Part shown: positions 51,534 to 59,762 of the stretch, in pieces
Numbering within the stretch: position 1 is the stretch's first letter
Layout of the letters: every line of letters begins with the position of its first letter
DNA from: Pseudomonas sp.
GTDB lineage: Bacteria; Pseudomonadota; Gammaproteobacteria; Pseudomonadales; Pseudomonadaceae
DNA length: 64,000 bases
Assembly: GCF_030690725.1 (NCBI RefSeq)
Contig: NZ_JAUYGD010000037.1
Coordinates: forward strand, 1 to 64,000
Direction: 5' to 3'
Made by a program: the position numbers and the translations under genes
The notes under the pieces: model-generated
Databases searched by the model: none
Seen by the model: only the letters and a program-made list of their open reading frames with translations
What the model was told of the DNA's origin: nothing

Positions 51534-52763
51534 TCAAATACCTTTGCGCCCTGGGTCCTCTGGCAGCTGTTCTTCTTCAATATCTTCCAGCTTCAACTCC
51601 AACCCCCACTCTCCCGCCGAAGCAGCGGGCGCCGCAGGTGCAGCAGGCGTCGGTGCGGCGGCCGCTGGCGCGGGCGCAGCGGCAGGTGCTGAGGTGCCTG
51701 GGTTGTCGCGATAGAGTTTGAGCTTGAGGCGTACGTTGTTCGCCGAGTCAGCGTTTTTCACCGCTTCTTCTTCATCAATCGAGCCATCGTTGACCAGGTC
51801 GATCAGCGCCTGATCGAAGGTTTGCATACCGAGGTTTTTCGACTTTTCCATGATCTCCTTGATCTCGGAAAACTCATTGCGCTTGATCAAATCACGAATG
51901 GTCGGCGTGCCCAGCAGCACCTCCACCGCCGCCCGGCGCTTGCCGTCGATGGTCTTGACCAGGCGCTGGGAGACGAACGCCTTGAGGTTGTTGCCCAGGT
52001 CATTGAGCAACTGCGGGCGGCGGTCTTCCGGGAAGAAGTTGATGATGCGGTCCAGCGCCTGGTTGGCGTTGTTGGCGTGCAGCGTGGAGATTGCCAGGTG
52101 GCCGGTGTCGGCAAAGGCCAAGGCATGCTCCATGGTTTCGCGGTCGCGGATTTCGCCGATCAGGATTACATCCGGCGCCTGACGCAGGGTGTTCTTCAGT
52201 GCGGCGTGGAAGCTGCGGGTATCCACCCCCACCTCACGCTGATTGATGATCGACTTCTTGTGCTTGTGCACATACTCCACCGGGTCCTCAATGGTGATGA
52301 TATGGCCGCCGCTGTTGCGGTTGCGGTAGTCGATCAGCGCCGCCAGGGAGGTCGATTTGCCCGAACCGGTGCCGCCAACAAATAGCACCAGGCCGCGCTT
52401 CTCCATCACCGTTTTGAGCAGCACTTCCGGCAGCTTGAGGTCTTCGAATTTGGGAATTTCCATCTTGATATTGCGCGCGACGATCGACACCTCGTTGCGC
52501 TGCTTGAAGATATTGATGCGAAAACGCCCAACGCTGGGAATGGAAATCGCCAGGTTCATCTCCAGCTCACGCTCGAATTCCTCACGCTGCGCGCTATCCA
52601 TCACCGAATCAGCAATGGCTGCCACCTCGCCGGCCTTGAGCGGCTCGGCGCTGAGCGCCTTGAGCACGCCATTGAACTTGGCGCAGGGCGGCGCACCAGT
52701 GGAAAGATAGAGGTCGGACCCGTCCTGGCTGGACAGGATTTTCAGCATGGCGTTGAGGTCCAT
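51534..52763 (-). CDS. PilT/PilU family type IVa pilus retraction-type ATPase
   Basis: A 409-residue hexameric ATPase. It has an N-terminal PAS-like domain (SSQDGSDLYLSTGAPPCAK), Walker A at 130-138 (GGTGSGKST), an Asp box (IITIEDPVEYVHKHKKS), Walker B (DVILIGEIRDRETMEHAL) and His box (AISTLHANNANQALDRI). It resembles PilU more than PilT (longer, with a C-terminal tail ending DPGR as in PilU), but an Ala/Pro-rich linker (residues ~355-385) is inserted before that tail. No pil genes are adjacent; a PpiC gene diverges from it. It may be a second PilU-type motor accessory protein. Confidence 0.88.
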   Translation of the reverse strand: MDLNAMLKILSSQDGSDLYLSTGAPPCAKFNGVLKALSAEPLKAGEVAAIADSVMDSAQREEFERELEMNLAISIPSVGRFRINIFKQRNEVSIVARNIKMEIPKFEDLKLPEVLLKTVMEKRGLVLFVGGTGSGKSTSLAALIDYRNRNSGGHIITIEDPVEYVHKHKKSIINQREVGVDTRSFHAALKNTLRQAPDVILIGEIRDRETMEHALAFADTGHLAISTLHANNANQALDRIINFFPEDRRPQLLNDLGNNLKAFVSQRLVKTIDGKRRAAVEVLLGTPTIRDLIKRNEFSEIKEIMEKSKNLGMQTFDQALIDLVNDGSIDEEEAVKNADSANNVRLKLKLYRDNPGTSAPAAAPAPAAAAPTPAAPAAPAASAGEWGLELKLEDIEEEQLPEDPGRKGI

Positions 52764-52906
52764 AACGAGATTTCCCGCGAGTTGGATTTATTACGTTAGG
52801 CCAAGATTACGCATCGCTCCTGGGAAAATCAGAGCGTGCCAGGTTCAAGCGCTAAGCGGCTGATAATACTGGCACAATACGTTCATCCAAATCCGAGGAG
52901 CCCGTC

Positions 52907-53185
52907 ATGCCAAAGGCAATGGCCCGCCATATTCTGGTGAAAACCGAAGCAGAAGCCGCCGCACTGAAAAAACGTATTGCCGCCGGCGAGGCGTTTGACG
53001 TGCTGGCGCGCAAATACTCAACCTGCCCCTCCGGCAAGAAAGGTGGCGATCTGGGTGAGGTGCGTCCGGGACAGATGGTGCGCGCCATCGATCAGGTGAT
53101 ATTCAAAAAGCCAGTGCGTGAAGTCCACGGTCCGGTGAAAAGCCAGTTTGGCTACCATCTGGTGCAGGTCTTCTACCGCGAGTGA
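52907..53185 (+). CDS. Parvulin-type peptidyl-prolyl isomerase
   Basis: A 92-residue minimal parvulin (PpiC type): ARHILVKTEAEAAALKKRIA at the start, KYSTCPSGKKGGDLGEVRPG in the middle and GPVKSQFGYHLVQVFYRE at the end. It has no signal peptide, so it works in the cytoplasm. It catalyses cis-trans isomerisation of peptidyl-prolyl bonds. The ATG follows GAGGAG. The next gene starts 7 bases after its stop, so they form a small operon. Confidence 0.92.
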   Translation: MPKAMARHILVKTEAEAAALKKRIAAGEAFDVLARKYSTCPSGKKGGDLGEVRPGQMVRAIDQVIFKKPVREVHGPVKSQFGYHLVQVFYRE

Positions 53186-53192
53186 CCCCGTT

Positions 53193-53561
53193 ATGACGCC
53201 TGAACACGTTGCTGCTTTTTGCCTGAGCCTGCCGGGTGCCCGTGAGGACATCAAATGGGGCGGCGTGCGAGTGTTCTCGGTGGCCGAGAACAAAATGTTC
53301 GCCCTGTTCCACCTGGGTAGCCATGACGGCCTGGCCTTCAAGGTCGATGCCGACCTGTTTCTCGGCTATTGCGACCGTCCCGGCATCCGCCCTGCGCCTT
53401 ATCTGGCGCGCGCTCGCTGGATCAGCATGGCCGCGCCCTACCCACTGAACGATGGCGAACTGCGCGAGCTGCTGACGCGCTCCCATCAGCTGGTGGTAGC
53501 CAAACTGCCCAAACGCCTGAAGCTGGCTCTGTTGCTCGACCCACCAGCAGCGGATTCGTAA
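53193..53561 (+). CDS. MmcQ/YjbR family DNA-binding-like protein
   Basis: A 122-residue protein with the compact MmcQ/YjbR fold: LSLPGAREDIKWGGVRVFSV, then KMFALFHLGSHDGLAFKV and RWISMAAPYPLNDGEL near the middle. The CyaY-like fold has been linked to DNA binding in E. coli YjbR, though function is not settled. It starts 7 bases after the parvulin gene. The longer frame from 53148 is spurious. No other linked genes. Confidence 0.82.
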   Translation: MTPEHVAAFCLSLPGAREDIKWGGVRVFSVAENKMFALFHLGSHDGLAFKVDADLFLGYCDRPGIRPAPYLARARWISMAAPYPLNDGELRELLTRSHQLVVAKLPKRLKLALLLDPPAADS

Positions 53562-53694
53562 CAGCCACGTCATGCCGCTGTAACCCGCTCAACGCAGACT
53601 GCGCTGGCGCTGGTCTAGCCCACCCACCTTTCGATCATTCTCGCGGTTAACGGTGACTGGAAGACTGGCCATTCCCCTACCCGGAGGCCACCCT

Positions 53695-55209
53695 ATGCAT
53701 CGCTGCCTGTTGCCACTGCTGTGTTTCAGTACGCTTGCCCTATCCGCCCCGACCTTTGCCCAGGCAAACCCGGATGAGCAGTTCAAACTGCTGGCACATA
53801 ACGTATTCCTGCTGCCCAGCACGATAAAGCCGGGTTGGGGCCAACAGCAGCGCGCGGCGTTGATCGCTGAGGCGGCGTATATCAAGGGCCAGGATGCAGT
53901 GATTCTCAACGAGCTGTTCGACAACCCAGCGTCGGCCATTCTGCTCAATGGTTTGCAAAGCCAATACCCGTTTCAGACGCCCGTGCTCGGTCGTAGCCGC
54001 ACGGGCTGGGATGCCACTCTGGGCGCCTATTCGGACACCACCCCGGAAGACGGCGGCGTGGCCATCGTCAGCCGCTGGCCAATCGAGCAACGCGTGCAAT
54101 ATGTCTACAGCCAGGGTTGCGGGGCGGATTACCTGTCCAACAAGGGCTTTGTCTACGTCAAACTCAATCGCAATGGCCAGGCCGTGCATATCATCGGCAC
54201 TCATGCGCAGGCAGCGGACACCGGTTGCCCGGATGGCAAAGGCACCGCTGTGCGGGCCAGTCAGTTTGATGAACTGCAGAACTTCATCAGCGCGCGCGGC
54301 ATTAGCCTTGATCAGCTGGTGTTTATTGGCGGCGACTTCAACGTCATCAAGGACAGCAGCGAGTACCACGACATGCTCGCCCGCCTGCAGGTCAACGCAC
54401 CGGATAGCTATGCCGGCAGCGACACCACCTTTGACACCAAACGCAACGGCATCGCCAACTACCAATACCCCAACCATGCCCCGGAATACCTGGATTACAT
54501 CTTCCTTTCGCGCAACCACCAACAACTGCCGTTCTGGCACAACCAGGTCCTGGATACCCCGGCGCCACGCTGGACGGTCAACCTGGCGGGCGCGACCTGG
54601 CAATTTCAGGACTACTCCGATCATTCCCCGGTAGCCGGCTTTACCCGCGCCGACAGCACGACGCCAACCCGCGCCAGCAAGCCGCAGCAAAACCTCTACG
54701 GCGAAGTGGTCTTGCAAAGCACCACCACCGGCAAAACCCTGCGCGCCGGCAGCAGCAAGGCCAACGACTGGGTGAAGATCAACGGCAACGGGCTGGAGCC
54801 AGAAAGCCTGTTCAGCCTGCGCAACTGGTACCACCCGGAGAGCTTCTGCATCCGCAGTGGCGACTACATTGAAGTCGAATCGCGCCGCCACCCGGGCTAT
54901 TGGCTCAACTGGTGGCTGGGCGGTGGTGGCGGTAACTACGCCTATTACATGAAAGCAGGCGATTCATCCAACCAGCTACGCATCGAGCTGGCCAACAACA
55001 ACGGCTGCCTCAAGGATGGCGACAACATCCGCCTGCGCGACCGCGACACGGTGCGCGGCACTGACTACTACCTGCAAAACTGGGCGTCCGGCAGCTGGAA
55101 AGAGCACCTGTACCTGTGGAGCAGCTCACCCGCCAATGCCGAACAGTTCCGCGTGCACCTCAAACGCCCGGCGCACTACCCGGACTGGAGCAGCAAGCTG
55201 CACTACTGA
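53695..55209 (+). CDS. Secreted sphingomyelin phosphodiesterase (neutral sphingomyelinase C family)
   Basis: A 504-residue exported enzyme with a signal peptide (about 1-23, ending PTFAQ). The endonuclease/exonuclease/phosphatase-like catalytic domain (26-320) carries E73 (ILNELFD), D214 and N216 (GGDFNV) and H310 (DYSDHSPVAGF), which are the metal and catalytic residues of bacterial sphingomyelinases. Cysteines C142 and C178 may pair. A C-terminal ~170-residue extension rich in Trp/Tyr/Asn (LNWWLGGGGGNYAYYMKAG) may bind membranes. It cleaves sphingomyelin to ceramide and phosphocholine. GGAGG precedes the ATG at 53695; the frame from 53653 is rejected. Two hairpins follow. Confidence 0.9.
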   Translation: MHRCLLPLLCFSTLALSAPTFAQANPDEQFKLLAHNVFLLPSTIKPGWGQQQRAALIAEAAYIKGQDAVILNELFDNPASAILLNGLQSQYPFQTPVLGRSRTGWDATLGAYSDTTPEDGGVAIVSRWPIEQRVQYVYSQGCGADYLSNKGFVYVKLNRNGQAVHIIGTHAQAADTGCPDGKGTAVRASQFDELQNFISARGISLDQLVFIGGDFNVIKDSSEYHDMLARLQVNAPDSYAGSDTTFDTKRNGIANYQYPNHAPEYLDYIFLSRNHQQLPFWHNQVLDTPAPRWTVNLAGATWQFQDYSDHSPVAGFTRADSTTPTRASKPQQNLYGEVVLQSTTTGKTLRAGSSKANDWVKINGNGLEPESLFSLRNWYHPESFCIRSGDYIEVESRRHPGYWLNWWLGGGGGNYAYYMKAGDSSNQLRIELANNNGCLKDGDNIRLRDRDTVRGTDYYLQNWASGSWKEHLYLWSSSPANAEQFRVHLKRPAHYPDWSSKLHY

Positions 55210-55218
55210 TAGGCAGAA

Positions 55219-55297
55219 GGCGGCAGTAATAAGCCGCCGTTCGTGACGGGGCCTGTTTGGCAGCCAGGGGCATCTCCGATGCCCCCCATGCCCCGTC
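55219..55297. terminator. Convergent terminator region between sphingomyelinase and hipA
   Basis: A GGCGGC/GCCGCC hairpin (55219-55238) and a larger nested structure (GACGGGGC with GCCCCGTC at 55245-55297, enclosing GGGGCAT/ATGCCCC) lie between two convergent genes. They probably stop both transcripts, though T-runs are weak. Confidence 0.7.
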
Positions 55298-55315
55298 ATC
55301 TGTTGCTGAGCGCTT

Positions 55316-56512
55316 TCAGCCAAACGTCTGGCTAAACGGCTGAGCGCTTGCCCGGATGGCTGCGGCCACCTGGGGAGCTTGCTCGCAGAGCTCGGGAAAG
55401 CGCGCGAGCACCCTTTCATGAGCGGCTAACAAACGCAGAATGCGTGCCTTGGGCTGGTCGACATCACAGGTTTTGGCGAACTCCAACAGCCCTTGCCGTG
55501 AAGCGAACAGCGACTTGTTACCGAGCAGATCCAACGCCAGCACATCGTCCGGGATATAGGCGGTGGTATTGACGATGTCATAGGCCGGGGCCAAGCGCGC
55601 ATCACGCTGCGTCGGGTCGCAATAGAGCAAGCCAAAGTTCTTCAGGTGCGCATCACCATTGCCGACGATGCAGCTCAAGGCCACGCTGTCGAACAGCTGA
55701 TCAAGCGAACTGCGCAGGTGCTCCGTCGGGCAGAACAGGCGGATGGCTTTGGCGATGGCAGCGTAGCTTTTGCTGTATTTCTGCTCGGCAGATAGCCCCA
55801 TCAGTGCCGCCATATCTTCAAAACCAATCGGGTTCTGCTGCTCATCACGGTCAAAGCGGCGCATGACAAACAGCCTGGCGTTATCTGACAGGTAGAACTC
55901 CGGGGTGGGAATGCCGGCTTCTTGGGCAATCGACATGCAGAGAAACTCATTGATCGCCAGGCCGGGAAACTCATCGCGGCCGCTCTTGATGATCAAGTCA
56001 GAGGTTTTGCTCGTAAATTTATGCGGCACAGACGCCGCATGTTCCGGCACCAGAACCTTGGGCTGAACGCCAGAAATGCCGGCACGCAGAATGTAGCGGT
56101 CGACCAAATCGATAAAAATGTCCTCGGCACCGTCCCAGGTGAGGATTTCCTCCAGGCGTTCACCGGGAAACTGCTGGCGCAGCAATAACGCATCGACGGC
56201 CTGAGAACTTACGAAGACCCGACCAATAGGGGCGCTGCTGCCTGAAAGCGCCAGCAACAGCATCGGGTCGACATTAACGGTCTTGGCCAGACGGTTACGC
56301 AACTGTTCCAGCACATAGCCTTCGGGAAGATTCATCTGGAAAATCGGGTGCAGTTCGCGGCGGCGATACTCATCCATGCGCACAGGCATCAGCAGGCTGA
56401 TCGCGGCACCTGCAGTCGCTTGGTCGGCATAGCGGAAAATGTAGTCTTCCGCACTGGTGAAGATTCGCCCGCTATCCCCTGCCGGCGTGCTGACCTGCAA
56501 TGGCGTGCTCAC
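55316..56512 (-). CDS. hipA: HipA family serine/threonine kinase toxin
   Basis: A 398-residue HipA-fold kinase. The P-loop with the autophosphorylation Ser is SGVQPK (147-152), the ATP-binding Lys is K176 (LIIKSG), the catalytic loop NGDAHLKN gives D287 and N292, and the metal D312 is in AYDIVNTT. Classical HipA phosphorylates glutamyl-tRNA synthetase and drives dormancy; the target of this homologue is not known. The start codon is GTG and overlaps the hipB stop (GTGA), so antitoxin and toxin are coupled, antitoxin first. All kinase residues are intact. The N-terminal subdomain looks shorter than in E. coli HipA. Confidence 0.92.
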   Translation of the reverse strand: MSTPLQVSTPAGDSGRIFTSAEDYIFRYADQATAGAAISLLMPVRMDEYRRRELHPIFQMNLPEGYVLEQLRNRLAKTVNVDPMLLLALSGSSAPIGRVFVSSQAVDALLLRQQFPGERLEEILTWDGAEDIFIDLVDRYILRAGISGVQPKVLVPEHAASVPHKFTSKTSDLIIKSGRDEFPGLAINEFLCMSIAQEAGIPTPEFYLSDNARLFVMRRFDRDEQQNPIGFEDMAALMGLSAEQKYSKSYAAIAKAIRLFCPTEHLRSSLDQLFDSVALSCIVGNGDAHLKNFGLLYCDPTQRDARLAPAYDIVNTTAYIPDDVLALDLLGNKSLFASRQGLLEFAKTCDVDQPKARILRLLAAHERVLARFPELCEQAPQVAAAIRASAQPFSQTFG

Positions 56513-56760
56513 TCAAACACCCCCTGCACTTCTTCCAGCGTCGGCATGCTGGCAGGCACAACCGACAGCTCACAGCCGAGAGCACCCAGCACGCGGGCAT
56601 AGGCCGTCATACCCACAGAAATGCTGCCCTTTTCCACGGCAATGACTTTTTGCCGCGTAAGCCCGGCAATATCTGCAAGCCCAGCTTGAGTCAGCCCACG
56701 GTTAAGCCTCCGCGCGCGGATCTGCTGGCCTAATCGCTGAGTAAGAAGTAGATAGTCCAT
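56509..56760 (-). CDS. hipB: HipB-type XRE antitoxin
   Basis: An 83-residue protein with an N-terminal Cro/C1 helix-turn-helix (residues ~6-62, LGQQIRARRLNRGLTQAGLA and TRQKVIAVEKGSISVGM) and a short C-terminal tail (PTLEEVQGVFE) of the type that lodges in HipA. It neutralises HipA and represses its own operon. Two CGTATACG palindromes lie at 4 and 34 bases upstream of the ATG. There is almost no room for a Shine-Dalgarno site: AAAGG is too far upstream, so translation may be leaderless-like. Confidence 0.9.
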   Translation of the reverse strand: MDYLLLTQRLGQQIRARRLNRGLTQAGLADIAGLTRQKVIAVEKGSISVGMTAYARVLGALGCELSVVPASMPTLEEVQGVFE

Positions 56761-56764
56761 GTTA

Positions 56765-56802
56765 CGTATACGCGACCTTTGTTTGTAAATGTAACGTATA
56801 CG
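56765..56802. promoter_or_regulatory. hipBA operators
   Basis: Two perfect 8-bp palindromes CGTATACG at 56765-56772 and 56795-56802 are exactly 30 bases apart, about three helical turns, directly ahead of hipB. The flanks are also alike (TTACGTATACG and TAACGTATACG). They fit cooperative HipB binding that blocks the promoter. Confidence 0.8.
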
Positions 56803-56888
56803 AAACTAAAGCTAAGATCAAATCGCCCACTAGGAGCATATTCCGCCGAATGACCTCTGCACGCAGTAAGCCTGCGGTTATTCAAACG

Positions 56889-56917
56889 GCGCCGTTACTG
56901 CTGAGGTTGAACGGCGC
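56889..56917 (-). terminator. Hairpin after the ABM-domain gene
   Basis: A perfect 8-bp GC-rich stem (GCGCCGTT with AACGGCGC) with a 13-base loop lies about 100 bases past the end of the minus-strand oxidoreductase cluster. No T-run, so moderate support as its terminator. Confidence 0.45.
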
Positions 56918-57013
56918 AGAGTTCTGATCAGGAGCCGAGCACAATAGAGACACTGAAGGCGCCGCCGAAACGCTGAGCGTAACGGCAGCACTATTCACAT
57001 TGACGGCTAACCC

Positions 57014-57556
57014 TCAGCGCAACAGCCAGCGAGACAGGGCACGTGTCGCCCAAGGCATCAACCAATAGACCATGCCCAGAGACACCAAGCCGGCAACCAT
57101 GACCTTAAACAACCAGGCCGGTAGGTCCAGCTCTGTACGTTCAAGAACGGCTGACATTATCCAGGGTATGAACACGGTTAACGGCAACACGACCACCCAA
57201 GACAGTAGCCATTGCTTCCACCGGGCAACAGTGACGCGCCCCTGCAACGGCTCAAACCAGAACTTTGAGTCATCCTCAGCGCGATAATAGTCCTGTCGTA
57301 GCCATGGTAACGACTCGCGCAGCAGGCCTTGGCGCACCTCAGACTTCAGCCAGGCCAGGACGTGCTCTTTGCTGACAAACCGCAGAATTATCGCGTAGCG
57401 CAGTTGCTGCCCTACCGGTTTAACAATATCCGTGGCCAAGTAGCCGGGGAAATTTTGATGAGCCTCAATAGCCTTGCTCATCCATTGTTCATAAAGCGCC
57501 TGATATTGCGGGCTAACCTCATGAACAATCACACTGACACCGGTTTCATTACTCAT
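57014..57556 (-). CDS. ABM (antibiotic biosynthesis monooxygenase-like) domain membrane protein
   Basis: A 180-residue protein. Residues 6-95 resemble the ABM/DUF fold (VSVIVHEVSPQYQALYEQWM, HQNFPGYLATDIVKP, RYAIILRFVSKEHVLAWLKS), and residues ~113-175 have two or three membrane spans (WLLSWVVVLPLTVFIPWIMS; WLFKVMVAGLVSLGMVYWLM). ABM domains occur in haem-degrading and small-molecule monooxygenases; catalytic residues cannot be assigned. The ATG overlaps the stop of the haem peroxidase gene (ATGA), which ties it tightly to the cluster as its last gene. It could anchor a partner enzyme to the inner membrane. Confidence 0.75.
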   Translation of the reverse strand: MSNETGVSVIVHEVSPQYQALYEQWMSKAIEAHQNFPGYLATDIVKPVGQQLRYAIILRFVSKEHVLAWLKSEVRQGLLRESLPWLRQDYYRAEDDSKFWFEPLQGRVTVARWKQWLLSWVVVLPLTVFIPWIMSAVLERTELDLPAWLFKVMVAGLVSLGMVYWLMPWATRALSRWLLR

Positions 57557-58590
57557 GGTTGTTGCCTGCGTTGCACAGCGCGTTGGTAGATTCGCGCGCG
57601 TGCTTGAATCATCGGGTCGTGGCTTGCCGAGATACCGTCGGGCAATCGCCCGGGGTTGAAATCAAGGCGTTGCTGGGTGGCTTGTTGCTCCGCCATCGGC
57701 ACCACAGCATCGAGGGTGAGGATGCCCAGCTCCACCTCTTGATGGCTGCGTGACCACGGAATCGAGCCATCGTCTATGGCGTCTCCGGGAGCGGCCAACT
57801 GCACCACCAAGCGCAACTTCACTGGCCCTCTGGCAAGGCGTGTGCCGATTTCGTCCTGCAAATAATCTGCAGGCATTTCTGCGGCTTGCTGCTCAGCTAG
57901 TACGGCCTCTGCCACTAGTGGCTCAATGCGATAACGGCCGATACGCTGCTCGCCCTTCGCATTGCTGAAAACTAGAGAGTTGACACCGAAGTACTCCACA
58001 GCGGCGTAACTTTTGGGTACCTGTTTGGCTGCCTCAAGAAAGTTCTGCGCCCTTGGATGAGTGGCCAGGAATACTTGCAGCGGCAACGGATCAGGCGGTG
58101 TAGCGACATTGGCGGCAATGCCTTGCAAAAAGCTGAGAAAGTCTTCGGGCGTGGCAACCGGAAAGCCATCGAACGAGTGCGTCACAATATCCGTGAACTC
58201 GCCACTCGGTAGCGAGAAACGCACAGCCAGACCATGCGGACTGGCCATCGGGTCACCGTCTGCAGTACCTGGCAAACCACTGAAGTTGGAGAACCGCAGT
58301 TGCAGCGGAACTGCTTGACCCTGGAAATGGGCCGCTCGACTTAACACCGCAGCATCTTGCGTGGCAGTAAACATGCCGCGCATTAAAACGCCTTTAGCAT
58401 GAGTAATACGAAAGCCAGGGTGATGACCAAAGGTTGCATAGAGCGCATCAAGCAATGCGTCATACAGACTGTCTTGCTGTTGGGTCAGGTTATTCATAGG
58501 AGAAAAATCATCTTCGTTTGCTGCGATGGCAAAGGGCGCTGCCATCGCCCATGCCAATGCTGCGCCGGGCAAAAATAGAGGTAGTCGCAT
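57553..58590 (-). CDS. Periplasmic catalase-family haem peroxidase (catalase-related, SrpA-like)
   Basis: A 345-residue protein with a Sec signal peptide (about 1-24, ending PFAIAANEDD), so it acts outside the cytoplasm. It has the reduced catalase fold: the distal His in FRITHAKGVLMRGMF, RFSNFSGLPGTADGDP, and the C-terminal proximal motif RARIYQ with the Tyr that ligates haem. This is much shorter than true catalases (~480), as in SrpA-type peroxidases, which use organic substrates. ATG 58590 is chosen; a TTG at 58599 would overlap the upstream stop. Tightly spaced between the Old Yellow Enzyme and ABM genes. Confidence 0.88.
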   Translation of the reverse strand: MRLPLFLPGAALAWAMAAPFAIAANEDDFSPMNNLTQQQDSLYDALLDALYATFGHHPGFRITHAKGVLMRGMFTATQDAAVLSRAAHFQGQAVPLQLRFSNFSGLPGTADGDPMASPHGLAVRFSLPSGEFTDIVTHSFDGFPVATPEDFLSFLQGIAANVATPPDPLPLQVFLATHPRAQNFLEAAKQVPKSYAAVEYFGVNSLVFSNAKGEQRIGRYRIEPLVAEAVLAEQQAAEMPADYLQDEIGTRLARGPVKLRLVVQLAAPGDAIDDGSIPWSRSHQEVELGILTLDAVVPMAEQQATQQRLDFNPGRLPDGISASHDPMIQARARIYQRAVQRRQQP

Positions 58591-58595
58591 TGGGT

Positions 58596-59705
58596 TCAAC
58601 TCAGGGTTGCCAGGACTGGATAGTCGGTATATCCGCGGGCATCACCGCCGTAGAAGGTATTGCTATCCGGCTGCGCCAGCTCAGCATCACGGATAAACCG
58701 CTGCGGCAGATCCGGGTTGGCAATAAAGGGTTTGCCGAACGCTACTGCATCGGCCAAGCCCTGCATGAGAATGTCCTGAGCGTCTGTTTGCTGATAGCCG
58801 CCACAGACAAAGATCGCACCACTGAATAGCTCACGCAGTTGGGCACGAAAGCCCACGGGATACTGCACACCAGGCCACTCAGACAAATGCAGATAGGCAA
58901 TGCGCCGCGCACTGAGGGCCTCGGCCAAGTACAACGTAATCTCTTGGGCTTCGACACTGAAGTCCATATCGTTAACGCTTGGCGGACACCAAGGCGAGAG
59001 ACGAATACCCACGCGCTCCGCACCGACGACTGCAGCAACGGCATCAACCACGTCCAGGACAAATCGGGCGCGGTTTTCCAGGGAGCCGCCGTAACGGTCA
59101 TTGCGCTGATTGGTGGTTACAGAGAGAAACTGCTCGAGTAAAAAACCGTTCGCCCCTTGTAGCTCAACCAAATCAAAACCTGCCTCACGAGCCCACAGTG
59201 CCGCCTGGACAAACTCCTGCACCACCACGGCAATACTCTCTTCACTCAATGCCTGTGGCGTGTCGCAATCGACCATGGCGGGGGCGCCTTGCGCATCAAA
59301 CGCGAAGGTCTTGGCCTTTGCGCGGATGGCAGAAGGGGCAACGGGTAACTGTCGCTCGGGTAATACCGAGTGGTGAGAAATACGCCCGACATGCCACAGC
59401 TGAGCAGCGATCAGACCGCCATTGCCATGCACCTCATCGACGACCTGCTTCCAGCCCAGTTGTTGAGCTTCGGTATAAATACCTGGGGTATAGGCATAAC
59501 CCTTGGCCCCAGGCGAGATAGGCATCCCTTCGCTGATCAACAATCCGGCACTGGCACGTTGTCCGTAGTATTGGGCGTTCAGCGCAGTTGGAATATCACC
59601 GGGCTGAGCTGAGCGTGAGCGGGTCATAGGGGCCATCAACACGCGATTAGCCAGGGTCAGAGGACCTACATGCAATGGTTCCAGCAAGGTTTTCATACGA
59701 CTCAT
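58596..59705 (-). CDS. Old Yellow Enzyme family alkene reductase with atypical active site
   Basis: A 369-residue FMN ene-reductase (TIM barrel): LTLANRVLMAPMTRSRSAQP, LIAAQLWHVGRISHHS and TNQRNDRYGGSLENRARF are family signatures. Relatives reduce C=C bonds of enals/enones or nitro-compounds with NADPH. At the substrate-binding site the usual H-x-x-H/N-G-Y motif reads Q183-G-A-N186-G-F188: the anion-binding His is Gln and the proton-donor Tyr is Phe. The codons (CAA and TTT) are clear in the DNA. Reactivity may therefore differ from classical ene-reductases. ATG at 59705 is preferred over the frame from 59738. It is the third gene of the oxidoreductase cluster. Confidence 0.9.
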   Translation of the reverse strand: MSRMKTLLEPLHVGPLTLANRVLMAPMTRSRSAQPGDIPTALNAQYYGQRASAGLLISEGMPISPGAKGYAYTPGIYTEAQQLGWKQVVDEVHGNGGLIAAQLWHVGRISHHSVLPERQLPVAPSAIRAKAKTFAFDAQGAPAMVDCDTPQALSEESIAVVVQEFVQAALWAREAGFDLVELQGANGFLLEQFLSVTTNQRNDRYGGSLENRARFVLDVVDAVAAVVGAERVGIRLSPWCPPSVNDMDFSVEAQEITLYLAEALSARRIAYLHLSEWPGVQYPVGFRAQLRELFSGAIFVCGGYQQTDAQDILMQGLADAVAFGKPFIANPDLPQRFIRDAELAQPDSNTFYGGDARGYTDYPVLATLS

Positions 59706-59762
59706 AAAATAGTTCTCATGCTGCCGCCTACGCAGCACTGTGCGCAGGCGAGCGAGTGGGAT

